Of a DNA stretch of 64,000 nucleotides, positions 52,821-61,109 are shown piece after piece. Under the pieces are notes generated by a model. That model was not told the origin of the DNA, made no database searches, and was given only the letters and a program-made list of their open reading frames with translations. Location of the stretch: contig NZ_CP118632.1 of assembly GCF_028993615.1 (NCBI RefSeq), positions 3,224,001 through 3,288,000 on the forward strand. Reading direction: 5' to 3'. The position numbers and the translations under genes are program-made. Within the stretch, counting starts at the first letter, position 1. Every line of letters starts with the position of its first letter. Source of the DNA: Herbaspirillum sp. WKF16 (GTDB lineage: Bacteria > Pseudomonadota > Gammaproteobacteria > Burkholderiales > Burkholderiaceae_D).

Positions 52821-53933
52821 TCAGCCCTGGTCGGCGCGCACCATCTTCACGCGGGTCAGGTTCTTGGGCTGGTCTTCGACCAGCCACTTGCGCATGCGGG
52901 TGGCGTCGCCCACGTGCGACAGGCGGCCCTTGGAGTCCAGGAACACCATCACGATGGGACGGCCTTCGATGTTGGTGTACATCACCAGGCAGTGGCCCGC
53001 TTCGTTGATGAAGCCGGTCTTCTGCAGGCCGATGTCCCATTCCTTGTTGGAGGTCAGGCGGTTGGAGCTGTTGTATTGCAGCGCGTGGCCGCTGGGCTCG
53101 ACCATGTAGCGCGGGTCGGTGGAGTACTGACGGATGATCGGGTAGTTATATGCCGCCACCACCAGCTTGGCCAGGTCGCGCGCGCTGGCGACGTTCTGGC
53201 TGGACAGGCCGGTCGAATCGACGTAGCGGGTTTCCATCATGCCCAGCGAGCGGGCCTTGGCGTTCATCGCCGCGACGAAGGCCGGCAGGCCGCCCGGATA
53301 GTTGCGGCCCAGCGCGGAAGCGGCGCGGTTCTCGGAGCTCATCAGCGCGATGTGCAGCATGTCGTCGCGCGAGAGCGTGGCGCCCACGCGCAGGCGGGAG
53401 CTGCTGTGCTTCTCGCGGTCGACGTCGTCCTCGCTGACGGTCAGCGTCTCTTCCATGTTCAGGCGGGCTTCCACCACCACCAACGCGGTCATCAGCTTGG
53501 TGACGGAGGCGATCGGCAGGGCCACCGAGGAATTCTTTTCAAACAGGATCTGCGAGCTGGCCTGGTCGATCACCAGCGCCACATTGGAGCGCAGCGCCAG
53601 GGGATCGGGCGTCATGTTCAGGCCGGCAATGTCGCCGGCGGTCATCACCGGCGGCACGACCGCCACGGACGGCGCCGCCGAGACGCGCTGGTAGCTGACA
53701 TGGCGCTTGCCGCGCACCACGGTGACCTTGCGCACCAGTTTCTCGCGGTTGTTCAGCGATCCCTTGGCAACGGTCTTGGTGGTGGTGACGGTACGCTTGG
53801 CGACGACCTTCTTGGGCGCGACCTTCTTGACGACGGTCTTCTTGGTGGTCGTAGTCGTCTGGGCGTTGGCGGGAGCCAGACCAGCGTGGATGAAAAGTAG
53901 CGTTGTGAATATGGCCAGCGCTGATTTGATCAT
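52821..53933 (-). CDS. pbpG: D-alanyl-D-alanine endopeptidase (PBP7/PbpG type)
   Basis: 370 residues. A signal peptide (about 1-24) is followed by a Lys/Thr/Val-rich linker (about 25-85) and the S11 serine peptidase domain. Motifs are S143-V-T-K146, S200-E-N202 and K305-T-G. It cuts D-Ala-meso-DAP crosslinks of peptidoglycan in the periplasm. The basic linker is longer than in E. coli PbpG and could contact the anionic cell wall. GGGGGAG precedes the ATG at 53933. Confidence 0.92.
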   Translation of the reverse strand: MIKSALAIFTTLLFIHAGLAPANAQTTTTTKKTVVKKVAPKKVVAKRTVTTTKTVAKGSLNNREKLVRKVTVVRGKRHVSYQRVSAAPSVAVVPPVMTAGDIAGLNMTPDPLALRSNVALVIDQASSQILFEKNSSVALPIASVTKLMTALVVVEARLNMEETLTVSEDDVDREKHSSSRLRVGATLSRDDMLHIALMSSENRAASALGRNYPGGLPAFVAAMNAKARSLGMMETRYVDSTGLSSQNVASARDLAKLVVAAYNYPIIRQYSTDPRYMVEPSGHALQYNSSNRLTSNKEWDIGLQKTGFINEAGHCLVMYTNIEGRPIVMVFLDSKGRLSHVGDATRMRKWLVEDQPKNLTRVKMVRADQG

Positions 53934-54018
53934 AAGTAGATCTCCCCCATTTAACCCGGATAGTACATAAGAGAAACGTTGGCAGTGTAGCAAAAAGCAG
54001 AATTTTCGCAAGAGAATT

Positions 54019-54055
54019 AAGTAGTTAGCGTCGTTAATTAAACGACTTTCTACTT
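54019..54055. repeat. Interrupted inverted repeat upstream of pbpG
   Basis: AAGTAG and GTCGTT on the left pair with AACGAC and CTACTT on the right around an AATTA centre. It sits about 85 bases upstream of the pbpG start in AT-rich DNA and could be an operator or a leader hairpin. The remaining 53934-54342 gap shows no supportable gene. Confidence 0.5.
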
Positions 54056-54342
54056 GCGCCCTGCCCCGCTCCCCCGAGCGGCTTCGTATTTTTCTTCTTA
54101 TGAACGGCGATTTTTGCTCGACTCGCATCGATTTGCTGCCGGGCATCCCGGCCGCGCCAACACAAAACCCAACGCATGATACCAGCGTAAAGCCTGGTTC
54201 GCCGCCATCCCGATGGATGACGGCGCAGGCATTTGCTTGCGCATTGGAAATATCCCGCGATCCTGTACCGCCCGGATTACGCCTGGGATGGAAGGAATAA
54301 CGGCAGCAACCGCGACGCCGTTGACTGGAGAAAACCTGAAAG

Positions 54343-54394
54343 GAAAAACCTGATGCCGCCGGCCCCGCGGAGGAGGATAAAAGGGGCCGGCGGC
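54343..54394 (-). terminator. Terminator of the methyltransferase gene
   Basis: GCCGCCGGCCCC and GGGGCCGGCGGC form a 12-bp perfect stem with a 16-base loop. On the minus strand a T tract follows a few bases later. It lies six bases after the methyltransferase stop codon. Confidence 0.65.
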
Positions 54395-54399
54395 GACGT

Positions 54400-55161
54400 T
54401 CAGTCGCGGCGCGCGTCCAGCATGGCGACGTCGATGGAGAAGGAATATTGCCCATCCAGTTCAAAGTAGTCCTTCACCTCTTGCGGGGCGCTGTCCCACA
54501 GGGCGCGGATGGCCGCGATGCTGCCGGCCGGGGTCCGCATGCGCGCCACCCAGGAATCGAATTCCAGGCGCAGTTTCCAGGTCTTGTCGGCGGCGATGTC
54601 GAAGCCGGCCTGCCTGAGCAGCTTGCGCCAGGAGTTGAGGCTGATGTTGCGCACATGCGAGGTGTCGCGCAGCAGCTCGATCGCCTGCACGTAGGTGTCG
54701 GCCAGCACGTCGGCCGGCGCGGCGGTGTCGATCACGACAAAGCGGCCGCCGGGCTTGAGCACGCGCCGCACCTCGCGCAGCGCCTGCGGCAGGTTGCGCC
54801 AGTGGTGCACGCTGAAGCGGGTGCAGACCAGGTCGAAGCTGGCGTCGGGAAACTCCAGCTTGTCGGCGCTGCCCTGGCGCACCGCCAGGTTGTCCAGGCC
54901 GCGCTCGGCGGCCGCGGTGGCGACCACGTCCAGCATCTGCGCCGACAAATCGTAGGCGATCACTTTCTGCGCCACCGGCGCCACCGCGAAACTGGCGTGG
55001 CCGCCGCCGCAACCCAGGTCCAGCACGCGCGCTTCGGGAATGGCTGCGGCGATCGCCGCCAGCTCCTGCAGGTCGGCGCCCTGCGCGTGGACGGCGCTGG
55101 TCAGGTAGGCGGCGGCGGTGGATCCGAATTGTTCTGTGACGACTTCCTGGTGGCTACGCAT
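54400..55161 (-). CDS. Class I SAM-dependent methyltransferase (UbiE-like)
   Basis: 253 residues. SAM motif I is VLDLGCGGGHASFAVAP (about 45-61), motif II lies in GSADKLEFPDASFDLVCTRF, and VRRVLKPGGRFVVID is motif III. It resembles YcgJ/UbiE-type small-molecule methyltransferases, with an unknown acceptor. It is divergent from an XRE regulator gene, with about 140 bases between starts, and is its probable target. Confidence 0.88.
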   Translation of the reverse strand: MRSHQEVVTEQFGSTAAAYLTSAVHAQGADLQELAAIAAAIPEARVLDLGCGGGHASFAVAPVAQKVIAYDLSAQMLDVVATAAAERGLDNLAVRQGSADKLEFPDASFDLVCTRFSVHHWRNLPQALREVRRVLKPGGRFVVIDTAAPADVLADTYVQAIELLRDTSHVRNISLNSWRKLLRQAGFDIAADKTWKLRLEFDSWVARMRTPAGSIAAIRALWDSAPQEVKDYFELDGQYSFSIDVAMLDARRD

Positions 55162-55298
55162 TTGGCTTGGCTCCTGTTGTTGTATCGGGTGAAACGAAGG
55201 GATGAGGTGAGCCAGTCTAGAGGTTTTTTATCCTGTTACAAGTTAGCCATTTATACTATTACTGAAAACAATAGCCATTCTCCACACTCCCCTGCCCC

Positions 55299-56111
55299 AT
55301 GGACAACGACCTCGCCCGCCGCGCCCTCGGCGAATTCATCAAGACCCAGCGCGAACAGACCGATCCGTCGCAAGCCGGCCTGCCGCCGATGGCGCTGTCA
55401 GGCCGCCGCCGCACACCCGGCCTGCGCCGCGAGGAAGTCGCGCAGCTGTGCGGCATCAGCGTGACCTGGTACACCTGGATCGAACAGGGACGCACCGACT
55501 CCGTCTCGCCGCAGGCGCTCTCGCGCATCGCCGAGGCGCTGCACCTGCCGCGCGCCAAGCGCGCCTATCTGTTCGAACTGGCGGGCAAGAAGGATCCGGT
55601 GCTGCCGGAACATGGCGAGGCATCGGTGATCGCGCCGGAGATCCTGGAGGTGGTGCGCAACTTTCGCGCGCCGGCCTACCTGATGGATCGCTACTGGAAC
55701 GCGGTGGCCTGGAACCCGGCCGCGCGCAAGCTGTTCGCCGGTTGGCTGGACGCCCGCGCGGGCAGCCGCAACCTGCTGCATTTCATGTTTTGCACGCAAG
55801 AGGCGCAAGCCTTGACGGTGGATTGGGAGCAGCGCGCGCGGCGCGTGGTGGCGGAATTCCGCGCCGATTGCGCGCAGGCGCTGGACGATCCGCAAGTCGC
55901 GGCGATCGTCGATGAGCTGTCGGCCGGCAACGCGCTGTTCAAGCGCGCCTGGCGCTTGCAGGACGTGGTGGAGCGTGAAGGCGGCGAGCGCCGCTTCCGC
56001 CATCCGCAGCTGGGTGAAGTGAGCTACCGCCAGGTGAATTTCCGCGTCGCCAACCGGCCCGACCTGAAGCTGGTCACGCTGATGCCGGACGCGCCCGGCG
56101 ACGCGCAATAA
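55299..56111 (+). CDS. XRE-family regulator with MmyB-type sensor domain
   Basis: 270 residues. The HTH_31-type domain (about 8-85) contains RRRTPGLRREEVAQLCGISVTW then YTWIEQGRTDSVS, typical of this group. The C-terminal MmyB-like ligand domain (about 105-265) contains APAYLMDRYWNAVAWNPAAR and VSYRQVNFRV, which in relatives may bind fatty acid-like ligands. These proteins usually repress a divergent enzyme gene, here the methyltransferase. Confidence 0.9.
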   Translation: MDNDLARRALGEFIKTQREQTDPSQAGLPPMALSGRRRTPGLRREEVAQLCGISVTWYTWIEQGRTDSVSPQALSRIAEALHLPRAKRAYLFELAGKKDPVLPEHGEASVIAPEILEVVRNFRAPAYLMDRYWNAVAWNPAARKLFAGWLDARAGSRNLLHFMFCTQEAQALTVDWEQRARRVVAEFRADCAQALDDPQVAAIVDELSAGNALFKRAWRLQDVVEREGGERRFRHPQLGEVSYRQVNFRVANRPDLKLVTLMPDAPGDAQ

Positions 56112-56124
56112 TCTCGCAGCGCCC

Positions 56125-57024
56125 TTACTTGCGCACCACGAAGGCCACGCCGATCACACCGATCAGCATGCCCAGCGCGCCGATCAGGCTGAAGGCTTCG
56201 CCGAACATCAGCCAGGCCATCACGGCGGTGGTCGGCGGCGTCAGGTACAGCAGGCTGGTGACGCTGGTGGCCGCGCTCCTGCGGATGAGGGCGAACAGCA
56301 GGAAGATGGCGCCGATCGACAGCGCCAGCACCGACCACAGCAAGGCGCCGACGAACTGGGGCGTCCACGACACCTGGCTGAGCTGCCAGTCCAGACCTTC
56401 GATGGTCACCGCGAACGGCAGCACTACCGCAGCCGACGCCAGGAACTGGATCACGGTGCCGGTGCGCAGGTCGAAGTGCGCGCAATAGCGCTTCTGGTAC
56501 AGCGTGCCTGCCGTGATGCACAGCAACGCGAACACGCACAGCCCGATGCTGGCGCCGGACAGGCCGATCAGCGAAATCTTGTTGGCCACCACCAGGCCGA
56601 CGCCGCACAGGCCCAGCAGCAAACCCAGCCACTGCCGGCCGCGTACCGATTCTCCCAGCAAGGGCGCCGCGAAGGCGGTGAGGATGGGCTGCAGGCCGAC
56701 GATCAGCGCCGATAATCCGGCCGGCATGCCGATCTTGATGGCGCACCACACGCCGGCCAGGTAGCCCGCCTGCAACAGCACGCCGGCCACCGCCACATGG
56801 CGGATGCGGCCATGCGGCCACGGCGCGCGCAACAGCAGCGCCAGCGGCAGCAACACCACCAGCACGCCGGCGAAACGCAACAGCAGGAAGGTCAGCGGCG
56901 GCGCATATGGCAGGCCGAACTTGGCCACGATGAAGCCGGTGCTCCAGATCAATACGAACACCAGGGGAACCAGGCTCATCAGGAGCTGGCGTTGCCGGCC
57001 GGCGCCGGCGGCGGATTGCATCAT
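56125..57024 (-). CDS. DMT-superfamily (EamA) transporter
   Basis: 299 residues with ten predicted helices in two EamA repeats. The first starts LVFVLIWSTGFIVAKFGLPY and the second contains TSLLYLTPPTTAVMAWLMFGE, the usual end motif. The substrate is unknown. It converges on the XRE regulator gene with 13 bases between them and follows the deacetylase-like gene by 42 bases, so those two may form an operon. Confidence 0.88.
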   Translation of the reverse strand: MMQSAAGAGRQRQLLMSLVPLVFVLIWSTGFIVAKFGLPYAPPLTFLLLRFAGVLVVLLPLALLLRAPWPHGRIRHVAVAGVLLQAGYLAGVWCAIKIGMPAGLSALIVGLQPILTAFAAPLLGESVRGRQWLGLLLGLCGVGLVVANKISLIGLSGASIGLCVFALLCITAGTLYQKRYCAHFDLRTGTVIQFLASAAVVLPFAVTIEGLDWQLSQVSWTPQFVGALLWSVLALSIGAIFLLFALIRRSAATSVTSLLYLTPPTTAVMAWLMFGEAFSLIGALGMLIGVIGVAFVVRK

Positions 57025-57066
57025 TTCTTGTTCCAGGGGGCGGCCGCGCAGGCGGCCAGGGTCATC

Positions 57067-58008
57067 TCAGGCGTTGCTCCAGCCGTCGGCGTGGAGGCTG
57101 GCGAGCCTTATCGTTTGTATATGTACGGCCACGGTCTGTTCTATGTCCCGTCCGTAACCGCCCGCCATCGTAACCGCAACCGGGATTTTATGCTGGCGCG
57201 CGAATGAGAACACCGCCTGGTCGCGCGCGGCGAGCCCCTGCATGCTCAGCTTCATCTTTCCCAGACGATCGCCCTCGTGCGGATCGGCCCCGGCCAGGAA
57301 GATCAGCAGCTGCGGCGCGAACAGCGCCTGCATGCGCTCCAGCGCGCCGCGCAGCGCGGCGAGATAGTCGGCATCCCCTACTCCGTCCGGCAAGGCGACA
57401 TCGAGGTCGCTGCGTTCCTTCTCGAACGGATAGTTGTTCTCGCCGTGCAGCGAGAGCGTAAACACCGAGTCGTCGCGCGCCAGGATGGAGGCGGTGCCGT
57501 TGCCCTGGTGGACGTCGAGGTCGACGATGGCCACGCGCGCGGCGCGACGCTCGGCCTGCATCAGCCGCGCCGCGACGGCCGAATCGTTGAAGACGCAGAA
57601 ACCGGCGCCGCGCCCGGCATAGGCATGGTGCGTGCCGCCGGCCAGGTTGACCGCCACGCCGTCGTCGAAGGCGGCACGGCAGGCAGCGATGGTGGCGCCG
57701 GAGGAACGCCGGGAGCGCTCGATCATCTGCGGCGTCCAGGGAAAGCCGATCTCGCGCTGCTCGGCGGCGCTGAGTTCGCCGCGGCTGGCGCGGCCGATGT
57801 AGTCGGGGTGATGGGCCAGGGCCAGCTCGCCGTCGGAGGCCGGGGTCGCCTCATGGAAGTCCAGGCCCGGCACAGCGGCTGCCGCTCCTTCGCGGATCAT
57901 GCGGTACTTGATCATCGGAAAACGATGGCCGGGCGGCAGGGGCAGGACGAAATGGTCGCTGTAGAAGGCTTTCAAGGGCAAGACTTTCAACAAGGCAATG
58001 AACCGCAT
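57067..58008 (-). CDS. Histone deacetylase-family (acetoin/polyamine deacetylase-like) protein
   Basis: 313 residues. Zinc ligands are D165 and H167 in VDLDVHQGNGT and D242 in LAGADPHEGDRLG. The proton-relay His pair is H127-H128 in AGGTHHAYAGRGAGFCVFND. Bacterial members deacetylate acetylpolyamines or other small amides. The Met at 58008 adds about 12 residues before the family start; a TTG at the Leu before KAFYSDHF is an alternative. It lies just upstream of the DMT transporter gene. Confidence 0.9.
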   Translation of the reverse strand: MRFIALLKVLPLKAFYSDHFVLPLPPGHRFPMIKYRMIREGAAAAVPGLDFHEATPASDGELALAHHPDYIGRASRGELSAAEQREIGFPWTPQMIERSRRSSGATIAACRAAFDDGVAVNLAGGTHHAYAGRGAGFCVFNDSAVAARLMQAERRAARVAIVDLDVHQGNGTASILARDDSVFTLSLHGENNYPFEKERSDLDVALPDGVGDADYLAALRGALERMQALFAPQLLIFLAGADPHEGDRLGKMKLSMQGLAARDQAVFSFARQHKIPVAVTMAGGYGRDIEQTVAVHIQTIRLASLHADGWSNA

Positions 58009-58230
58009 CCGATGCCGGCGCGGCAATGACGCGATGCAGGATGGTAGCACCGCCCGGGCATGGGAAATGCCCGACGCCTGAGCAAAAATTTAGAATCGGT
58101 TACGTAACTTTTACGCTCACAGCGAGGCAATATTTCGAATTAATTCGACTGACATCAAGAGAGGTAACACCTCTGAACAAACGTGAGTACAGACATGCTT
58201 GATTTTACGTTTCTCGTGGTTTGAAAATCA

Positions 58231-58258
58231 TTGACTTTATGTCTTTTTAAACTAGAAT
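58231..58258 (+). promoter_or_regulatory. Predicted sigma-70 promoter of phaP
   Basis: TTGACT and TAGAAT are separated by 16 bases, giving a leader of about 125 bases. Upstream are two palindromes, GTTACGTAAC (58099-58108) and AGAGGT-AAC-ACCTCT (58160-58174). Just after the -10 element is TGCAACGCA, a possible PhaR-type site. The 58009-58392 gap holds no gene I can support. Confidence 0.5.
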
Positions 58259-58392
58259 CGTTTTGTGCAACGCATCATATCCAATAAGAAATTACATCGG
58301 AGATCCCCCTCGTCGGTTCAGATCGGCCCGTAAGCAATCACCCGTAGTCACTTCCTTTTCCGTCAACCAATCAAAGCAAAGGATGTTTCAAC

Positions 58393-58959
58393 ATGACGAC
58401 CTACACCGAGCAATTTTCCGCCGCCGCCAAGGCCAACGCTGAAGCGCAGATCGCCCTGTTCACCCAGCTGGCGAGCAAGACCTTCGAAGGCGTGGAAAAA
58501 CTGGTGGACCTGAACCTGAAGGCGGCCAAGTCCTCACTGGAAGAGAGCCAGGCTGCCGCGCAAAAACTGTTCTCGGCCAAGGATCCGCAGGAGTTCTTCT
58601 CCCTGTCCTCCGCCCAGGCCCAGCCGGCGCTGGAAAAGTCGGTGGCCTACGGCCGCCACTTGAGCGGCATCTTCTCCAGCACCCAGGCCGAACTGACCAA
58701 GACCACCGAAGCCCAGATCGCCGAAGTCAACCGCAAGGTGATCTCGCTGATCGACGAAGCCTCGAAGAACGCCCCCGCCGGCTCCGAGCAAGCCATCTCC
58801 TTCCTGAAGTCGACCTTCGGCAACCTCAATGCCGGCTACGAGCAGTTCGCCAAGAGCGCCAAGCAGGCGGCCGAAGTGCTGGAGGCCAATGTCAGCAACG
58901 CCGTCGACCAGCTGTCGCAGGCGACCACCAAGGCCACCAAGGCTTCCTCCAGGAAATAA
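58393..58959 (+). CDS. phaP: Phasin PhaP (polyhydroxyalkanoate granule protein)
   Basis: 188 residues, all-helical and Ala/Lys/Glu-rich. The start MTTYTEQFSAAAKANAEAQI followed by ASKTFEGVEKLVDLNLKAAK matches the phasin_2 family of Betaproteobacteria. It coats PHB granules, setting their size and number, and its level follows polymer synthesis through the PhaR repressor. The C-terminus is Lys/Thr/Ala-rich (TKATKASSRK). AAAGGATG precedes the ATG. No other pha gene is nearby. Confidence 0.95.
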   Translation: MTTYTEQFSAAAKANAEAQIALFTQLASKTFEGVEKLVDLNLKAAKSSLEESQAAAQKLFSAKDPQEFFSLSSAQAQPALEKSVAYGRHLSGIFSSTQAELTKTTEAQIAEVNRKVISLIDEASKNAPAGSEQAISFLKSTFGNLNAGYEQFAKSAKQAAEVLEANVSNAVDQLSQATTKATKASSRK

Positions 58960-59012
58960 CGCGCCTGATCGGGGGACGCTGCCGATGCCGCTGTCCCCTG
59001 CGCGAAAAAAAT

Positions 59013-59064
59013 GCGAGCCGGGTCGAAAATTATTGTCTATGATGAAGCTTCCCGGTTCGCTTTT
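59013..59064 (+). terminator. Likely phaP terminator with long loop
   Basis: GCGAGCCGGG and CCCGGTTCGC pair over 10 bases around a 28-base AT-rich loop, followed by TTTT. It lies 53 bases after the phaP stop codon. Confidence 0.55.
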
Positions 59065-59254
59065 GCGCCCAGCCCGACAGGTCGGCACGGGCGTTCGGGG
59101 ATGCATTCCACATTGCCTGCCGGCGCGTCCGGATCGAGGCGATGCATGCCGTGGCCAGGGGATGGCCGATACGGCAAACCAATCTGCTCCGCCGCATTGC
59201 CGCCCGCCGGCAACGTGAACGGGCTGTCGTGCGCCGCGAGCGCGCGACGGTTTG

Positions 59255-59333
59255 CGTGAAAAGATTGTCTCCTCGGTATCCGATTCCTCCTACGATACCG
59301 TTAAATGCCTCGGCGACGCCGGGGCATTTTTTT
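59255..59333 (+). ncRNA. Candidate anti-Shine-Dalgarno small RNA
   Basis: A plus-strand element contains CTCCTC at 59269-59274, then a hairpin GGTATC-GATACC (59275-59299) whose 13-base loop displays CCTCC at 59286-59290. A strong terminator follows (ATGCCTCGG pairing with CCGGGGCAT, 59305-59327) with seven T residues. The phaP transcript should already stop at 59064 and no plus-strand gene intervenes, so an independent short RNA is plausible. Exposed CCUCC would pair with ribosome-binding sites. The 5-prime end and promoter are not identifiable. The rest of 58960-59358 shows nothing else. Confidence 0.5.
59305..59333 (+). terminator. Terminator of the candidate sRNA
   Basis: A 9-bp stem (one G-T pair) with loop CGACG and seven T residues, oriented for plus-strand transcription, although the next gene is on the minus strand and convergent. 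Confidence 0.85.
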
Positions 59334-59358
59334 ATTCCGGCGCGGCCGACCTCCCTGC

Positions 59359-60165
59359 TCAGCCGTTGATCTGGAACTCGGCCTTCAGCTGGCGCAAGCC
59401 TGCCTGCATCTTCTCGAAGGCCGGCTCGACCTGGCCCGGGTCGCCCTTCACGCCCAGGTCGATGTGGCGCCGGGTGTTCTCGTCGCCCACGTGCGGCAGG
59501 CTGAACACCTTGACCAGCGGATACTGCGCCTCGATCAGCTCCATCAGCGGCGTGAGCGTCGACTCCGCCGACTCGAACACCAGCATCGAGCGCTCGGCCC
59601 AGGCGCGGCGGTGGAACAGGTCGGCGTAGTGCGTCTCCAGCACCCATTCGAACATCGGCCAAGCCATTACCGGAAAGCCCGGCGCAAAATAATGCGCGCC
59701 CTGGCCGCTGGTGTTGCGCACCGAGAAACCGGGAATTTTGTTGTACGGGTTGGGAATGATGGCCGCGCCCTGCGGGAATTCGCCCATCTTCAGGCGATGC
59801 AGGTTTTCCGGCGCATCGTAGTCGGGCGTGATGCCGGCTTCGCGCGCGGTGTCGGCGATGCGCTCGCGGATCTTTTCCTTCGCGTCGGGATGCAGGGCCA
59901 GCGGCACGCCCAGCGCGGCCGCCGCGCATTGGCGCGTATGGTCGTCCGGGGTGGCGCCGATGCCGCCGGTGCAAAATACGGTGTCGCCGCCGGCCAGCGT
60001 GCGCTTCAGCGCGGCGGTGATGCGCTCTGGTTCGTCGCCTACGTACTCTGCCCAGGAAAGCTGCAGTCCACGCTCGGAGAGGAGTTCGAGCACCTTGGGA
60101 AAATGCTTGTCGATGCGGCGGCCGGAAAGGATTTCGTCGCCGATGATGATGAGTCCGAATGCCAT
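59359..60165 (-). CDS. Competence/damage-inducible CinA N-terminal-like (MoCF) protein
   Basis: 268 residues with a MoCF_biosynth (molybdopterin-binding-like) domain at about 3-175. IIIGDEILSGRRIDKHFPKV and FCTGGIGATPDDHTRQ are diagnostic. It lacks the C-terminal PncC amidase domain of full CinA, so it corresponds to the short stand-alone form. Full CinA acts on ADP-ribose and NMN; the role of short forms is unclear. The gene stands alone, about 90 bases from the EI24 gene. Confidence 0.87.
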   Translation of the reverse strand: MAFGLIIIGDEILSGRRIDKHFPKVLELLSERGLQLSWAEYVGDEPERITAALKRTLAGGDTVFCTGGIGATPDDHTRQCAAAALGVPLALHPDAKEKIRERIADTAREAGITPDYDAPENLHRLKMGEFPQGAAIIPNPYNKIPGFSVRNTSGQGAHYFAPGFPVMAWPMFEWVLETHYADLFHRRAWAERSMLVFESAESTLTPLMELIEAQYPLVKVFSLPHVGDENTRRHIDLGVKGDPGQVEPAFEKMQAGLRQLKAEFQING

Positions 60166-60254
60166 GGGTCTGCTCTGCCGGTGAGGTTGGTCAAACTCCG
60201 TCGATTATGCCCGATTCGCCCCGCTCCCGCCGACGGCGCAAGCGGCATCGGCGC

Positions 60255-61109
60255 TCAGCGTGGGCCGGCGTCGATGATATCGGCGGCGGGCTTGAGCGGA
60301 TCTGCGTCCGGCGGCTGTCCGGTGCGGTGGCGCAGCAGCGCCTCCAGGCAGTAGTACTGGAACCACAGGCCGGTGAACACGAACACCAGCACGTACAGCC
60401 AGATCGCGCCGGCCGCCAGCAGCGGGAAGAAGATCACCGACAGCGCGCCGCCCAGCCACAGCAAGGTCGGCGCCGCGCCCATCGCGCCGGCGATGGTGCC
60501 GATGGCCAGGAGCGGCCAGCGGTGCAGGCGCAGCACCGTACGGCGCTCCTGCGCACTGGCGTAGTCGGCCAGCGTGTCGTAGGCCATCACGCGATAGGTC
60601 AGCCAGCCCCACAGCAGAGGATGGACGATGAAGCTCAGCGGCGGGATCAGCGACACCGGCAGCGTGGCCAACCACAGCACGGTGAACACCGCGAAGCACC
60701 ACAGCGAGGTCCACACGCTGCCCCACAGGCTGCCGCCGTGGCGCTGCTCCAGCATCGGGTAGTGGCGCGTGCCGATATGACGCGCCACCGCCGGGATGGT
60801 GAACAGGCCGACGAACACCAGCGCGGTCAGGATCATCAGCGGCAGCAGCGCCCACATCGCCAGCATCGGCACAATCACGGTCTTCAGCGCGCCCATGCCG
60901 AACCAGTTGAGCACCGTGCCGGCGATGCCGAAGACGCTGTGGACGATGAAATAATCCTGCAGCCAGTCGATCATCGGCTGCAGCCCCAGCCACAGGCATA
61001 TGCCCCAGATGCCGACCGAGAACACGAAGGGCAGCAAGGTCAGCAGCAGCATGCGGATATGCAGCTGCGAGAGCAGCGCGCGCCCGAACGAAGCCAGGAA
61101 CAAGCGCAT
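60255..61109 (-). CDS. EI24-domain inner-membrane protein
   Basis: 284 residues with about six membrane helices. The pattern RLFLASFGRALLSQLHIRMLLLT, ILTALVFVGLFTIPAVARHI and LPVSLIPPLSFIVHPLLWGWLTYRVM-like segments belongs to EI24/CysZ-related proteins. CysZ forms a sulfate channel, but distant EI24 proteins have no set function. Its ATG shares one base with the upstream gene stop (TGATG), showing coupling with the sterol desaturase-like gene. Confidence 0.82.
   Translation of the reverse strand: MRLFLASFGRALLSQLHIRMLLLTLLPFVFSVGIWGICLWLGLQPMIDWLQDYFIVHSVFGIAGTVLNWFGMGALKTVIVPMLAMWALLPLMILTALVFVGLFTIPAVARHIGTRHYPMLEQRHGGSLWGSVWTSLWCFAVFTVLWLATLPVSLIPPLSFIVHPLLWGWLTYRVMAYDTLADYASAQERRTVLRLHRWPLLAIGTIAGAMGAAPTLLWLGGALSVIFFPLLAAGAIWLYVLVFVFTGLWFQYYCLEALLRHRTGQPPDADPLKPAADIIDAGPR

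Noticed and set aside
54100..54300. Possible 66-residue gene in the gap upstream of pbpG
   Set aside because: There is no ribosome site, no fold-like pattern and no terminator directly after it.
59142..59369. Possible 75-residue plus-strand gene
   Set aside because: It runs through the strong terminator at 59305 and into the cinA-like gene on the other strand; a noncoding RNA explains the region better.
60255..61109. Sulfate permease CysZ
   Set aside because: The resemblance is at the EI24 superfamily level only, and its operon partners are not sulfur genes.
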